From: Strobilurus pachycystidiatus
Taxonomy: Eukaryota > Basidiomycota > Agaricomycetes > Agaricales > Physalacriaceae
Direction of reading: 5' to 3'
Length of the DNA: 64,000 nt
NCBI GenBank assembly: GCA_019915135.1
Contig: JAHLMK010000012.1
Location: 620,001 to 684,000 of the forward strand
Made by a program: the position numbers and the translations under genes. Below are positions 33,631 to 43,663 of the stretch, piece by piece. Each line of letters begins with the position of its first letter. Positions within the stretch are counted from its first letter, which is position 1. The notes under the pieces are model-generated. The model was not told where the DNA came from and made no database searches. It saw only the letters and a list, made by a program, of their open reading frames with translations.

Positions 33631-35321
33631 TCAAGCATATACCCACAAAGTAAACATAAGAGAGATAAAGGCGTAAATTGGTCCATTGATGCCATACGAG
33701 GCGGCTCCGTTCGCAGAGGTAGAACTCGAAGCCGAAGGCGAAGTAGAGGTCGATCCCGCTGTCACAGACGAGAAGTGAGTTACAGTGATATGCGTCGAGG
33801 TAGTGGCGGCCGCAGATGGTGATCTAGTACTGGCACTGTTGGAGCTCGACATCGCGGTCGAGCTCGCCCCAGACGATGTGGGTACGGACGAGGCACTAGA
33901 GCTTTGAGTGGTGGAAGCAGAAGCAGTTGACGAAGCGGACTACAACAAGGCTCAGTAAGAGGCCAACTTCCACTCTGCGAGTGCGCTCACTGTCTTTGTC
34001 GTAGTTGCAGGTACGCTGAGAGTCGCCTGGCCATTGCTGACGGTTGCAACCCGGTCACAATTGGAGGACGCAGGAATGGGGTGGGGGTCGGGGGTCGATG
34101 GTGCTCCCTGATGGAATGTCGATGTGCCATAGACACCCATGGGCTGCCGAGACAGATTAGCAATCGAGACGTGGGTTCATGAGGATTTTTCGTCTTCACC
34201 TCTCCGCTATCGGCGTCACAAGACTCGAATGTTCCTGCGTCGTAGTTGGCAGGCATGTTCCAAGCGCAACCCATGACATCGTAGATATGCTGGCCTGTGT
34301 GACGAGTTGAGCGAGCGAGAGGGTAGAGCCGAAGAAGCGAGCGTACAGAATTCAGCTGGGTTGCTTCCTGCAGGATCACAAGCGCGGAAGCAGAATTCGT
34401 TGGCAGACATGAAGTTCTGTCCGAACAAGAAGCTTCCAGTGAATAACAAGACTCAGATGGCAAGTGAAAAACATACGGTCCATTCGTGAATCTGTTCGAG
34501 TTCGCCAAAGGCTGTAGAGAAGACGAGACCTCCAATGGGGTTGCCTATAATGGATGAAACTATTCAGCTTCGGAGATGCGAATGTTCCAAAGAATCTTAC
34601 CATTCCCATCTGCTCCGTGAGGGTCCAGTTCACCACCTTCGTCGCCCGCTGGGATGTTGAGTTTGGTCAGGTCACCAACACCTGAACGTGTTTGACGAGT
34701 TTAACCATCATATGGTAAGAATCGTCAGTATACATACCTGTCACTTGGACGAAATCAGGCGTCTTGACAAAGTGTACACCCTTGATGGTACCGTCGGGAA
34801 TTAAACGAGTGCCATAGCCATCCTAAGATTCTTGAGCGTCGCGAAGAAGCGCCAAGCAGATGTACGTGTACACACCTTCATACACCAAGCAACTTCGATC
34901 CGCTGATCATAAGATCTGTCAGACCAACGCGGATCGGTTCAAGACGAAGTAAGAACCTCAGTGTTACCAATAGCCGAGTTGGACCCTGCTTCGGGCGGGG
35001 CCCAAAGACAGCTGGTGAGCAAGGCTTTCAGCATCCTGTGAGCGCGAGATAGAGATCAAGAATCAACGCACAAATCATCAACCGCATTGACTTGACGGAG
35101 GATCAGTCAGTCGAAGATAGGCGGAATATCAGAGAACAAAACGTACTGTATGCATTCTGGCACAAGGAACTCTGACTAGCCGTCGTCCCACACTTGTTGG
35201 TACCCGCCTGGCCCTCCTCAGTCGTGTCCGGGGCATTAGACGGAAGATAGGTCGCGCTATACTGTGCCAACGCGCTTCCCGCGAGTGAAGAGAGCGAAAG
35301 GAACACCGGGGTATACTTCAT
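33631..35321 (-). CDS. Secreted or GPI-anchored 'macrophage activating glycoprotein'-like protein
   Basis: Eleven exons close to 378 aa: 35321-35147, 35090-35072, 35011-34957, 34902-34876, 34822-34738, 34681-34601, 34544-34477, 34416-34347, 34294-34200, 34143-33991, 33939-33631. A signal peptide (MKYTPVFLSLSSLAGSALA) opens the protein. The Cys-rich core contains VDDFCLWAPPEAG, IEVAWCMKDGYGTRLIPDG, GGELDPHGADGNGNPIGG and FCFRACDPAG, which I recognise from the basidiomycete family annotated by that name. The end is a Ser/Thr-rich stalk and a hydrophobic tail (IYAFISLMFTLWVYA) consistent with a GPI signal. Exon 2 is only 19 nt. Wall or surface location is likely; the biochemical role is unknown. 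Confidence 0.85.
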
Positions 35322-36555
35322 CTTCCTGGCAAGCAAAGAAAAGAACGACTAGAGGTGGAGGGAGGAGAAGAAGAAGAAGAAGACGGCCTCTGATAGCGGG
35401 AAAGGGATTTATTAGCAAGCCATGCCTTCTCAGGGCGGTCATTCATTCATGTGTTGCGCTATCTTTAGAACGATGTTTACCAGAGGTCGGGCTCCTTTGC
35501 CCGTGGAGGCAACGCCTTTCAAAGCGAACCGGATAGATAGGGATCTGCAAGCCGCACAGTGATAGCTCGGGAGGGGATTCTAGCATCGAGAACCTACAAA
35601 ACACATCATTAGTACCTACAACGGTGGTACAGTGGTGGTCGCTGGTGATTCATGTTTCCGTGCAGTCTGTCAGTATTGGTCGGAGGTGTCCAAGTCGAGC
35701 GAGGCGATGGTTTTCGGCCTGTTGAGCCCAGGCTGACGCGGCGATGGCTTAGAGCACATCCGGGAAGTGCGCCTATGTATGAACGTTGAACCTGGACAGC
35801 GCCGCATGTTCAGGACCACTACCAGAAATTCAGAACCATGATATGGGACGGCGATTGACAAGAGGACTGTAGCTGAATAGAATATGGGAGTTGTCCGGGA
35901 CAACTGGCAAGACTTCGCTAGGCAGTCAGGCCGGATCAAGCCGGAGGAGGAGGCTAATGCCAAGCTGCACCACACTCTGTTCACAGCTTTTTCAGTTACA
36001 ACAAACAATACGCGCCTCAAAGCACTCGGCCTCGAGCTCCTCGCATCAAGTCTACCACAAATCTATTGCGTCTCCACATGAATAACGCGTAGCTCGTTGA
36101 ACCGGCCGCTCTGGGTCAGCGCTCAGCAATGAAACAATCTTCCATGGCCGCAAGCTCGCTGACTCCTTTGGGCATTGGGCATGCCTTCCCCTCTTCTGGT
36201 GGACCCACTACCAACAGTTTGTTGAACAGTTTGCTATATATTCTGGCTTGTAAGTGCGCACTTGATGTCCTTTTGTGTCTGTCCCCTCATGAATCCCAGA
36301 GCTTGCCCTGACCTCAGGCCCTGACCATGGACCCACCGACTCTTGATGCCATCATCTCGAAACTGCTGTACGATCGTGAGAGCGACTCACTGCTCAGTCT
36401 TGTAATCTGTCTACGAGCAGGCGCCACCACAAAAGTGCAGGCTGTCCATTCTTCAGTCAGCTACAGAACACTGCCACCTTCTATTCTTCCATCGCGCTCA
36501 ATAAACGGGCACTGCAAATCAACGTTCCGTTTCTGCGAAGAACGCGCTTTCCTGC
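35322..36555. other. Intergenic, no gene seen
   Basis: The region between divergent genes (glycoprotein-like - and vWA-2 +). Short frames near 36129-36311 and 36327-36758 overlap vWA-2 or lack features. This is the approximate centre of the mirrored F-box/vWA arrangement. Confidence 0.45.
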
Positions 36556-36563
36556 TATATAAA
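36556..36563 (+). promoter_or_regulatory. TATA box of vWA-2
   Basis: tatataaa lies about 90 bp upstream of ATG 36653. Confidence 0.55.
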
Positions 36564-36652
36564 TCAGGAGCCCATCCAGTGTCATCCATCGAATCTCTCT
36601 TCTTCTCTTTGAACTGCGATATATCTCGAACCGCACTCTGTCAACCGAATCC

Positions 36653-37909
36653 ATGGGCAACAACAAGGAAACCTCCCGCAAGGGTGACGGTGTGTAATGA
36701 CTTCGATCTTGGTGGCGTTTCTCATGCTCGCCACAGCCGAGGACTTCCCCGACGATAAGCCGCCAGCCTACAGTGACCCCAAACATGAACGAGGTAACAG
36801 CATCACCTCTATAATGTTCACCGCAAACTGACGTCCGTCACACTCCAGTCCTCATCGGCAATCCTACAAAAGAAGAGACAGAAGACGCCTTCGTCGTCCT
36901 GAAAGGATATGACACTGTGTTTATCCTCGACGACTCGGACTCCATGGAGAATTCTGTGAACGTCAAGGATCCAAGAAGCCATACATTATGGGACAATGTA
37001 AATTGCACTGTGTTTCTTCATGATTCGCCATTCTCACCTCACTAGGCCACGACGGCGCTGTCACAGCTTGCGGAAATAGCTGGGAGGCACGATCCGGACG
37101 GAATAGATATCTACCTTCTCAACAATCGTTCAAAAGGTGAAGGCTTGAAGGTCAGTTCGCCCCCCGAACCAATCTTCGTCGCTCTAATATCATGTAGGGC
37201 GAATCAGAAGTTCGGGACTTCATGCACAACCTCAAGCCGTCAGGCAGGACGCCGTTGGGTGCAAGACTCGAAGCAATACTGTTTAACTACCTGCGCAAAT
37301 TGAAGACTGGAGCAGACTGCTTGCCTCTCAACATCCTCGTCATAACCGATGGCGAAGCAGGTGTGCCTGTCCACTTGAGAATTCTTTCTTCGCCAGGCGC
37401 TAACTTGTTGTAGACGATCCGGAATTAGTAACGGAGACAATTATTCGAACCACCAAGGAGCTCGATGCAGCACCTTATCCAAGCGGCCAAGTGAGTCGGC
37501 TACAAATAGGTGCTGATGCAAAAACACTCACACCTTATGAACCTCAGATCGGTATCCAGTTTGTTCAGATTGGGGTAGACCAGACTGCGACCGCCTTTCT
37601 GAACGGACTGGACGACCAACTGACGAAACCGAAGCGCAAGTTCTTTGGTCGAGCTTCTGGGCGTGCGACAAGGGTGCGTCGCATTCCGAACATGACTTGC
37701 GCCGCTTCTGACTCTCTAGGTAGGATATCGTGGACACCGTCACTTGTACCGGTCAAGGGGAGCTTTCTTGTGAACTCTTGATAAAAGTTTTGACTGGGGG
37801 TATCATGCGGCAAATCGACAAGGAGGATCTCTCAGGTGTCAGTGGACTGTTGAAGCGCGCTGTCAATATCCAAGCGGCCCGGGACAGGAAGGTCAAATAT
37901 TGCTATTGA
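36653..37909 (+). CDS. von Willebrand factor A-domain protein (vWA-2)
   Basis: Eight exons close to 299 aa: 36653-36689, 36737-36793, 36849-36997, 37046-37150, 37198-37360, 37414-37490, 37548-37673, 37724-37909. It is paralogous to vWA-1: intron positions correspond from the PPAY leader through LKGYDTV, DPDGIDIYLLN, LNILVITDG and the terminal KYCY. MIDAS motif 1 reads DDSDSM (the usual Gly is Asp, but the D-S-S ligands remain), while motif 2 TPLG and motif 3 ITDGEA keep the Thr and Asp that vWA-1 has lost. No signal peptide. It is probably cytosolic, with protein-binding partners unknown. It lies in inverted orientation relative to vWA-1 and is convergent with the minus-strand genes to its right. 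Confidence 0.85.
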
Positions 37910-38001
37910 AGGACTTCTTTCGATATGATGTAGCTGGTGATAGCTAGGTGTGTACTGATAGTCGTATGTCATCTGTTGTTCGATATTACTATACATGTCG
38001 T

Positions 38002-39141
38002 TCAAACTTCAAACAAACGTCTCCCTCTTGTGAACATATCTAGCATATCCGCCGCCTCTTCATCCTCCGAATCTAGATCAGGTCTTTCCGCCACTGTATC
38101 CATGAGTTTGAAAGTATTGACGCGATGGCTCGGCGGCAACGACTGTCTTGGGCGCGGTTCCGTTTTCTTGTCCTGTGTGTTCTCTAGCGTAACGTTCGTC
38201 ATCGACACAAGGTAAGCGTGTCGGGGCTTCTTCGCTACAGCCGTATTCTCCTCGTCTAGAATGTTTCGTCTCTTTCTTGTACCGGCCGACTGCACCGAGA
38301 TACTCGAGTCGTAGTTGTCCACCATCGTCAGAGGTCCGCGGTCTTGGTGCAGCGCAAGTAGATGAGAAACAATGTCGGAGGATTTGGGCTTCCGCGCAGG
38401 AGAGGCACTCGGCGAAGTATCAATGGCCAAAAGCGTCCTCAGACGAAGAGGTGACGGAGAGGGAGCAGAAGAGCGAACGAAACGAGCTGGCGAGATGCAT
38501 GACATCGATGCGGATGCCGACATTGTCTGTGAAGAGGTCCAGTCTTGACTTTCATGTCCTCCAAGTACTGCAGAGCCTTCAGAGTGGGTCTGCTCCTGGA
38601 CTAGAGCCTGGGCCGGTGTCTCTTCCCTTCGAAGTAATTCGCGGACCGCCTCGAGGGGGATGAACGCGTACATTTCTGATATCTTGGCGTGAAGGCGCTG
38701 GGCGTCAGAGATTTGGGGAAAGATGTGAAGGAAAGACAAGATTATTGTGTATATATCGCCTAAGCGTGGAACAATGAATCGCTTGTGGCCTTGATAGAGG
38801 AGTGTGCCGGGCGAAGTTGGATGTACTGAGAAGTGATAACCGCGTAGGGCGGGGGAGCCTAGAAGCGTAGAGTTCTCTTCGATAGGACTTGTGGATAGTA
38901 ACGTGTCGTATTCGTCGTCGCCCATAATTCGTCTCGTGTTGTTTGCCCAGAGCTGGAATCTCTGTCTCCGGGACAAGTGCTCCAGGAACTGGGTATAGAA
39001 GGTGGCATCGAATCGCCTATTGAATTCTGGGGCGGGAGCCTGTGGCAAGTAGTATGTAGATATCGCCTTGTAGATGTTTGTAGATTTGACGTTGATTTCG
39101 TTTGACGACGAGTTCGCTGGTGGAACCGAGTCCGACGCCAT
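38002..39141 (-). CDS. Hypothetical nuclear-like protein
   Basis: A single 379-aa exon from ATG 39141. Just upstream, a good donor (GTGAGT at about 39192) and an acceptor (CTACAG, two bases before the ATG) suggest a 5'-leader intron. The N-terminal ~170 residues look folded, with helices such as FYTQFLEHLSRRQRFQLW and LGDIYTIILSFLHIFP. The C-terminal half is Ser/Pro-rich with basic clusters (GTRKRRNILDEE, KKPRHAY) that could be nuclear localisation signals, and ends in an acidic segment followed by RGRRLFEV. I do not recognise a family. It sits between vWA-2 and F-box B, with no counterpart in the left arm of the mirrored region. Confidence 0.65.
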   Translation of the reverse strand: MASDSVPPANSSSNEINVKSTNIYKAISTYYLPQAPAPEFNRRFDATFYTQFLEHLSRRQRFQLWANNTRRIMGDDEYDTLLSTSPIEENSTLLGSPALRGYHFSVHPTSPGTLLYQGHKRFIVPRLGDIYTIILSFLHIFPQISDAQRLHAKISEMYAFIPLEAVRELLRREETPAQALVQEQTHSEGSAVLGGHESQDWTSSQTMSASASMSCISPARFVRSSAPSPSPLRLRTLLAIDTSPSASPARKPKSSDIVSHLLALHQDRGPLTMVDNYDSSISVQSAGTRKRRNILDEENTAVAKKPRHAYLVSMTNVTLENTQDKKTEPRPRQSLPPSHRVNTFKLMDTVAERPDLDSEDEEAADMLDMFTRGRRLFEV

Positions 39142-39383
39142 GACTGTAGTTTTGATTAACCTACTCGATGATGGCGATGATGGTATACTCACCTTCAGAT
39201 AGGTGAAGCACTGGTGGGGGTAGGAGAGAAAGTGACGGAGATGCCTGAAAAGGCAAGCAGTGCTGCATTGGGTTCAACCGTTGAAGCAGCAGATTCAAGG
39301 GTAGCATGATTCTCATCGACCTCTGAAAAGAGAAACGCCAGCAGAGAAGTAATAAAGTAAGTATAATGATATAGACGTGTCCC

Positions 39384-41800
39384 CTACTCGACTGACGTAA
39401 CAAGCGTCAACCCATCCTTACAATAGGGCGCTAGATGCTTCAGAATAACCTCCCTCTCCGACTGCTCATTCGCTTGATTCCCATCGTTCTCCTCGTCCTC
39501 GTCCTCGACAATCCAGCCCAGCTCCACCACCTTCAACGGCGCCACCTGCCACCGCGACTCGACCATCTCCGCAAAGACGTCTCCCTCAAATTCCAACAAA
39601 CCCGTCAGGTGGAGGGTCTTCAGTTTGGGCGCCACGACGGAGGCGGTCTCTTTCTGGACGGTCATCGCCTGGACCACCTCATTCGTTAGCCCGTCGCAAT
39701 TGAGAAGGCGCAGATCGGTAAGGAGAGGGAGGAGATGGAGTACGCGGATGACATGATCTGGGTCAAGCGAAGCATTCTCGAAGTGAAGCTGGGTCAAGGG
39801 GGTGTTGGAGCGTTCGACAAGAAGCATCAAGGATTCGAAAGCAGGATACGAGTCTCGATGGTCTGCGATTGTATTGGTTTTCACAACCATGCTCGACAAT
39901 GCAGGTGTTGTGATGTGGTCCAACAACGCGCAGATAGGCTCTTCAATGAGAGCATGCGGCCAAACCTCGACGTTCAATGAGAAGAGCTGTCTACAATGCA
40001 CATTCAGGGCATCGAGTGCGACACTGTCGTCGTCCCCCATATCGCCTTCCATTTTGATGTGACATTCACATAATGCTTCTGCTTTCTCAAGCAGTTTCAG
40101 TATGTGAACAGGACCTGGACCAGACCAATACGAATGATCGGGCAAATAGATGTGTTCAGACTCGAAGCGGGTGACGCTCATCCAGGGAAGAAGGATTAGG
40201 TCTGCAGGGCGGAAGATATCGATCATGGCGAGTGTTTGCAATTTTGTGCACCGGTCGAAGACATCAATGATCTGGGGCTGATTGAATTGTAGATCAAGAC
40301 TGTGGTCGTGCCAGTCCAAAACAGAGAGTCTCTCCAATGCGGTGAGGCGGTTCCGCAGGGGAGAAAGCTTCAGAATATATGGGTAGGGAACGTATAGGCT
40401 GAGCTCGCGGATGCGGCAAGCAAATGGAAGGAGGAGGGGGGTGATCACCACCGGGTGAGTGTCAGGCGTGTAGGTTCCACTGCGACAGATACAGACAGAG
40501 AGACTGGAATCCGCCCGTCAAACTCGACTCATGTGAGCACCGAGGCGAAGCAGATAGCATGGATTGTCGGGGTTGAAATTCTGGTCGTTGATAACGATAG
40601 TGACAAAAGACCAAAGCTTGGGGCAGTCGAGGACGACACAGCGCCACCTCTTGCACACCAACTCGAGTGTCCACAGGACGTTATCGACCGGAAAGAAGTC
40701 CCACCAGAGATTGACGTTCGGCCCAACATCCTTCGCCTGGCGCCTGACTGGGTACTCAATGGTATAGGAGAAGATTTGGTTTAATATCTCGGTGGGAAGA
40801 CGGCGGACGGGGAAGAGCAGACGCTTATGATCCTGTATTGCGCCGGAAACCCGATGAGACTCGGCGTTCAGATCTTTCAAGACCTTGTCAATGTGTTCCG
40901 TCTGTTCCTGGAGAACCGACCGCAGGTCCTTGAGTCTTTTCGTGGATTCATCTGCGGTAGCGGACCGGGACTCCAGCTCGGTTAAGGCTCTGTGAGGAAC
41001 TAATTGACTTGTTAATAACATGGTGTGAATATATACCACCTCGAAACCCACTTATTCACGTAGTTAATAACACATTTTTCACATTATGTAATCACTCTTA
41101 AAATTTTGTTTTTCTGAGGCCGCATTTCTCTGAGAACATCAGTGAGACCACAAGTAGTTATGGGTAAGCCTTACTATCACAGCTGGCTGAGACTGACCTG
41201 TAGCTTGACAGTGCCGACTTTGTTTGGTGGTCTCGTTCATTGGTCGGAAAATGCCGCGAGATGCCGTGGATTCGGCACAGATGTGAAGCGAAGTTATCGT
41301 GCCAGAAACCAGTAATCACCTCATCACCAAGTTTTGGGTCAGAGGTGGGTCAGAGTACATTGATTCCTGTCTTGAACAGGTCACAGATCTGACTCTGCCT
41401 CATGCACACTTGAAAGTATTCTTCACATATTCTAACATGGCCATTTTAGGCCTCATGCTAATAACATGTTATTAACGTGTTAATAACAGTGTGAATATTC
41501 ACATGTGAGGAAAAACCTCATTCTTCACAGAGCCTTAAGCTCAGTTATGAGAGCGTGAATCGTGTTCTCCTCGGCAGCAGTGGGTACGCTGTTGGTTTTG
41601 GTGAGGTGATGAAAGGCAGGGTTATCGCCAAGAGGAAGCGTAACTTCGATAGTCAAAGATGGAATGGTGTGATTAGGGCATGTGCAGCCCGCCGCAGTTT
41701 GACACGGTATCCAATCCTCGATGGGTCCCAAACCTGATGAAAGAGAATAGGTACTTCAGAAGGTATTACCAGACAATTGAAGGGTATACGCACCAGACAT
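39384..41800 (-). pseudogene. F-box protein pseudogene (copy B), interrupted by a transposable element
   Basis: A close paralog of copies A and C. The 7-nt first exon (41800-41794, ATGTCTG) and the start of exon 2 (from 41733; WIPCQTAAGCTCPNH) are intact. At codon ITEL the frame is cut by a 555-bp inserted element (40983-41537) with an 8-bp target duplication, and resumes as LESRSATADESTKRLKDLRS. The F-box (FPVRRLPTEILNQIFSYTI) is present. A second lesion, an in-frame TGA at 40520-40518 after GAHMSRV, is independent of the insertion; the frame then continues open to the normal end LVTSVE at 39384. The leucine-rich tail is otherwise intact, suggesting recent inactivation. Splicing out the element or readthrough could in principle rescue it, but nothing in the sequence shows that. 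Confidence 0.85.
40975..41545. mobile_element. Non-autonomous hAT-like element (MITE) with 8-bp target duplication
   Basis: The element spans 40983-41537 (555 bp). Its ends are inverted repeats starting TAAGGCTCTGTGA(G/A)GAA on both sides, and it is flanked by A-G-C-T-C-G-G-T (40975-40982) and A-G-C-T-C-A-G-T (41538-41545), an 8-bp duplication with one mismatch. The 8-bp duplication and a TIR beginning TAAGG fit the hAT superfamily. It is AT-rich with subterminal gttaataac and attcacatgtg motifs and has no transposase frame. Removing the element and one duplicate restores the paralogous F-box frame, confirming the boundaries. TTAA at both ends could be read as a piggyBac-type site, but the F-box alignment supports the 8-bp duplication. 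Confidence 0.85.
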
Positions 41801-42186
41801 AGCCAAGACAGATAAGATCAAGAAAAGCCAGAGCAAATACTGGAGCAATTTAGTTGGGACCACCGCCGCAGTGGGTTGATGAAAAGATGAAAGAAAGCCG
41901 ACCTGGAGAACGTCGATTGATGGGAAGCTGCACAGCCACGCGGCAAGAGCCCCACCGGTAGCGACTGGGTAGCGATAAATTAAAATGCACTGTCTGATAT
42001 CGCATTACAGGCGAATCATTGACCATCGCTTCCTTGGGGATCACGCCTGAAAGCACTAACGAGTGATTGTAAGAGGAAAGAAACATATCGCGATCGTAAT
42101 TCAATGCATGAGTATCGTTCTATTGTAACTTAACATAAATCCGAGTCGGCTCGGCGCTTGATGGCATAGGTAAGACTCCTCCAAGT
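41801..42186. other. Intergenic DNA of an inverted duplication (left arm)
   Basis: On the minus strand this matches the spacer at about 49957-50367, including the shared runs GTGGCTGTGCAGCTT and CATCAATCGACGTTCT. It would be the promoter region of F-box B. Confidence 0.7.
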
Positions 42187-43230
42187 TTACATCGCCACTC
42201 GTCCAGTGGCTGTTCTACCCTCTCACTCAGGCTCGAGCCCACCCTCCAGAGCTTCGGGGTCGCAGCATCCTTTTCTTCTCCTTGATTCCGGGAGAGGAAA
42301 CTCCTGGTACACCACGATGAGCAACATCTTGTACACCCTTCTCCGGAGTATTGATGATGGGTGCGCTACCAGCACCGACTTCCTTGACAGCTAACGCACC
42401 AGTAGTAGGAGTCGCTTCCGTGGAAGAGCCCGTACTGAGCCCGTAGACGAAGGCCGCGACTCAGCTGCCACATTTGGGGCGTGGTCCGAGCCGTCTTCGA
42501 GCGTACGGGCGCCACGACGACGGCTGCATGGAAAGAGACTCGGTTCACAACACCAGAGAAATATAAATTCAACGATGAGAAGGATGATGATTCCTCAACA
42601 GATGATGAGCGTCGTGTATCCCAGATATTTGACGATCGCAGGACTCGCCGCCTACAGCAATCGCAGCAGAATGACTCTTGCCTTGATGACACCTCTTACC
42701 ACTACCAAAGTACTGAGCGATGAAATTTGGCTATGAGCTAAAACATTGCTCGTACCTGCACGTTAAAACAGTCACAGTAGCAGCAGAACTCTTAGTTCTT
42801 GTAGCAGTGAACAGTGTACCGTTAACGATGCCAGTGGTTATCCAGGTCTCGCCGGCCGAAGGAGTACCTGTAGCAAGTGGTGGACGTGGACGCTACATGG
42901 CCAACAGCTGGGTTGACAAGTGCCGGCCAACGTCAGGCTCGTTGTTCCAACGATAGTTTGCCAGGTCATCACGGTCGACTTTCCTAGCACCGTGCGTGGC
43001 GGTAGGATGGGCGACATCAGTAGTCTTATGAGTGGTAGCAAGACCGACGGCGTCCCTGATGATCAACGAGGAAGAGCTGAGGTTTGGTATCAAGTTCTTG
43101 AATGCTTCCGTCTGTGGCCCCAGGGGCGAACTCAACAACTCAGTCATTGCAAAGGGAGCAATAAGCTATGTAACATGCGCTGCTGTGTCCCAGATCCATT
43201 CCCAGAACGAGAACAACAACATCGGACGCG
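42187..43230 (-). pseudogene. Relic of the mid-type membrane-protein gene at 48.9-50.0 kb
   Basis: The minus strand shows nucleotide similarity throughout to the intact plus-strand gene 48903-49956: SSSSLIIRDAVGLATTHKTT versus SSSSLTIMDAVALATTHKTT, the region before the membrane helix, the CTCGAAGACGGCTCGGACCACG block, and a terminal GATGTAA equivalent. Frames are broken repeatedly, sequence is missing from the Thr-rich ectodomain and the membrane helix coding is disrupted, so no functional product is expected. It lies immediately upstream of F-box pseudogene B in the same orientation, as the intact gene does with F-box C. Confidence 0.75.
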
Positions 43231-43234
43231 GCAG

Positions 43235-43450
43235 AGCAAGATACGCGGATGACATTATCTGGGTAAAGCAAATTAGAACGGGTGTTCGAGCGTTCGACCT
43301 GCGAAAGCAGAATACGAGTCTCGGCTGAACCACCATGTAGGTGTTGTGATGCTCCAATAACACGCTAATAGGCTCTTCGGTAAGAGCATGCTGCCAAAGC
43401 TTGACCTCCGATGGAAGAGAGAGCTGTCTACGATGCACTTTAATGTCAGG
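43235..43450 (-). pseudogene. Fragment of an F-box family gene
   Basis: The minus strand matches an internal part of the F-box genes: a Cys/Arg-Gln-Leu-Ser start, HALTEEPISVLLEH corresponding to HALIEEPICALLDH in copy B, then a deleted stretch and RSNARTPVLI corresponding to RSNTPLTQL. Only about 215 bp remain, with small deletions and frame breaks. It abuts the 5' end of the membrane-protein relic, so at least one more F-box copy once lay here. Confidence 0.7.
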
Positions 43451-43663
43451 ATCGGAGACTCGTCGGATACCCAGAACTCGAATTTGGAAATCAAGTTTGA
43501 ATAATATTACAGTATAGAACGCACTTCCGGCTTGGATTCGCGCGTGATGAGAGTTGTGCGCGGCGGGGGTGAAATTATGGAGTGAAGGCTCCGCGGAAGT
43601 ATAATGATACCCTGATTGATCTCGACGTCGAACAGGGTCGTAAGCGTTCCGATCACATCAGAT

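Noticed and set aside
36129..36758. Small plus-strand frames upstream of vWA-2
   Set aside because: They overlap the TATA box and first exon of vWA-2 and lack any homology or signal features.
40983..41537. Interpretation of the inserted element as piggyBac-like because TTAA occurs at both ends
   Set aside because: The F-box alignment shows that an 8-bp sequence is duplicated and that element plus one copy must be removed to restore the frame; the TIR begins TAAGG, as in hAT elements.
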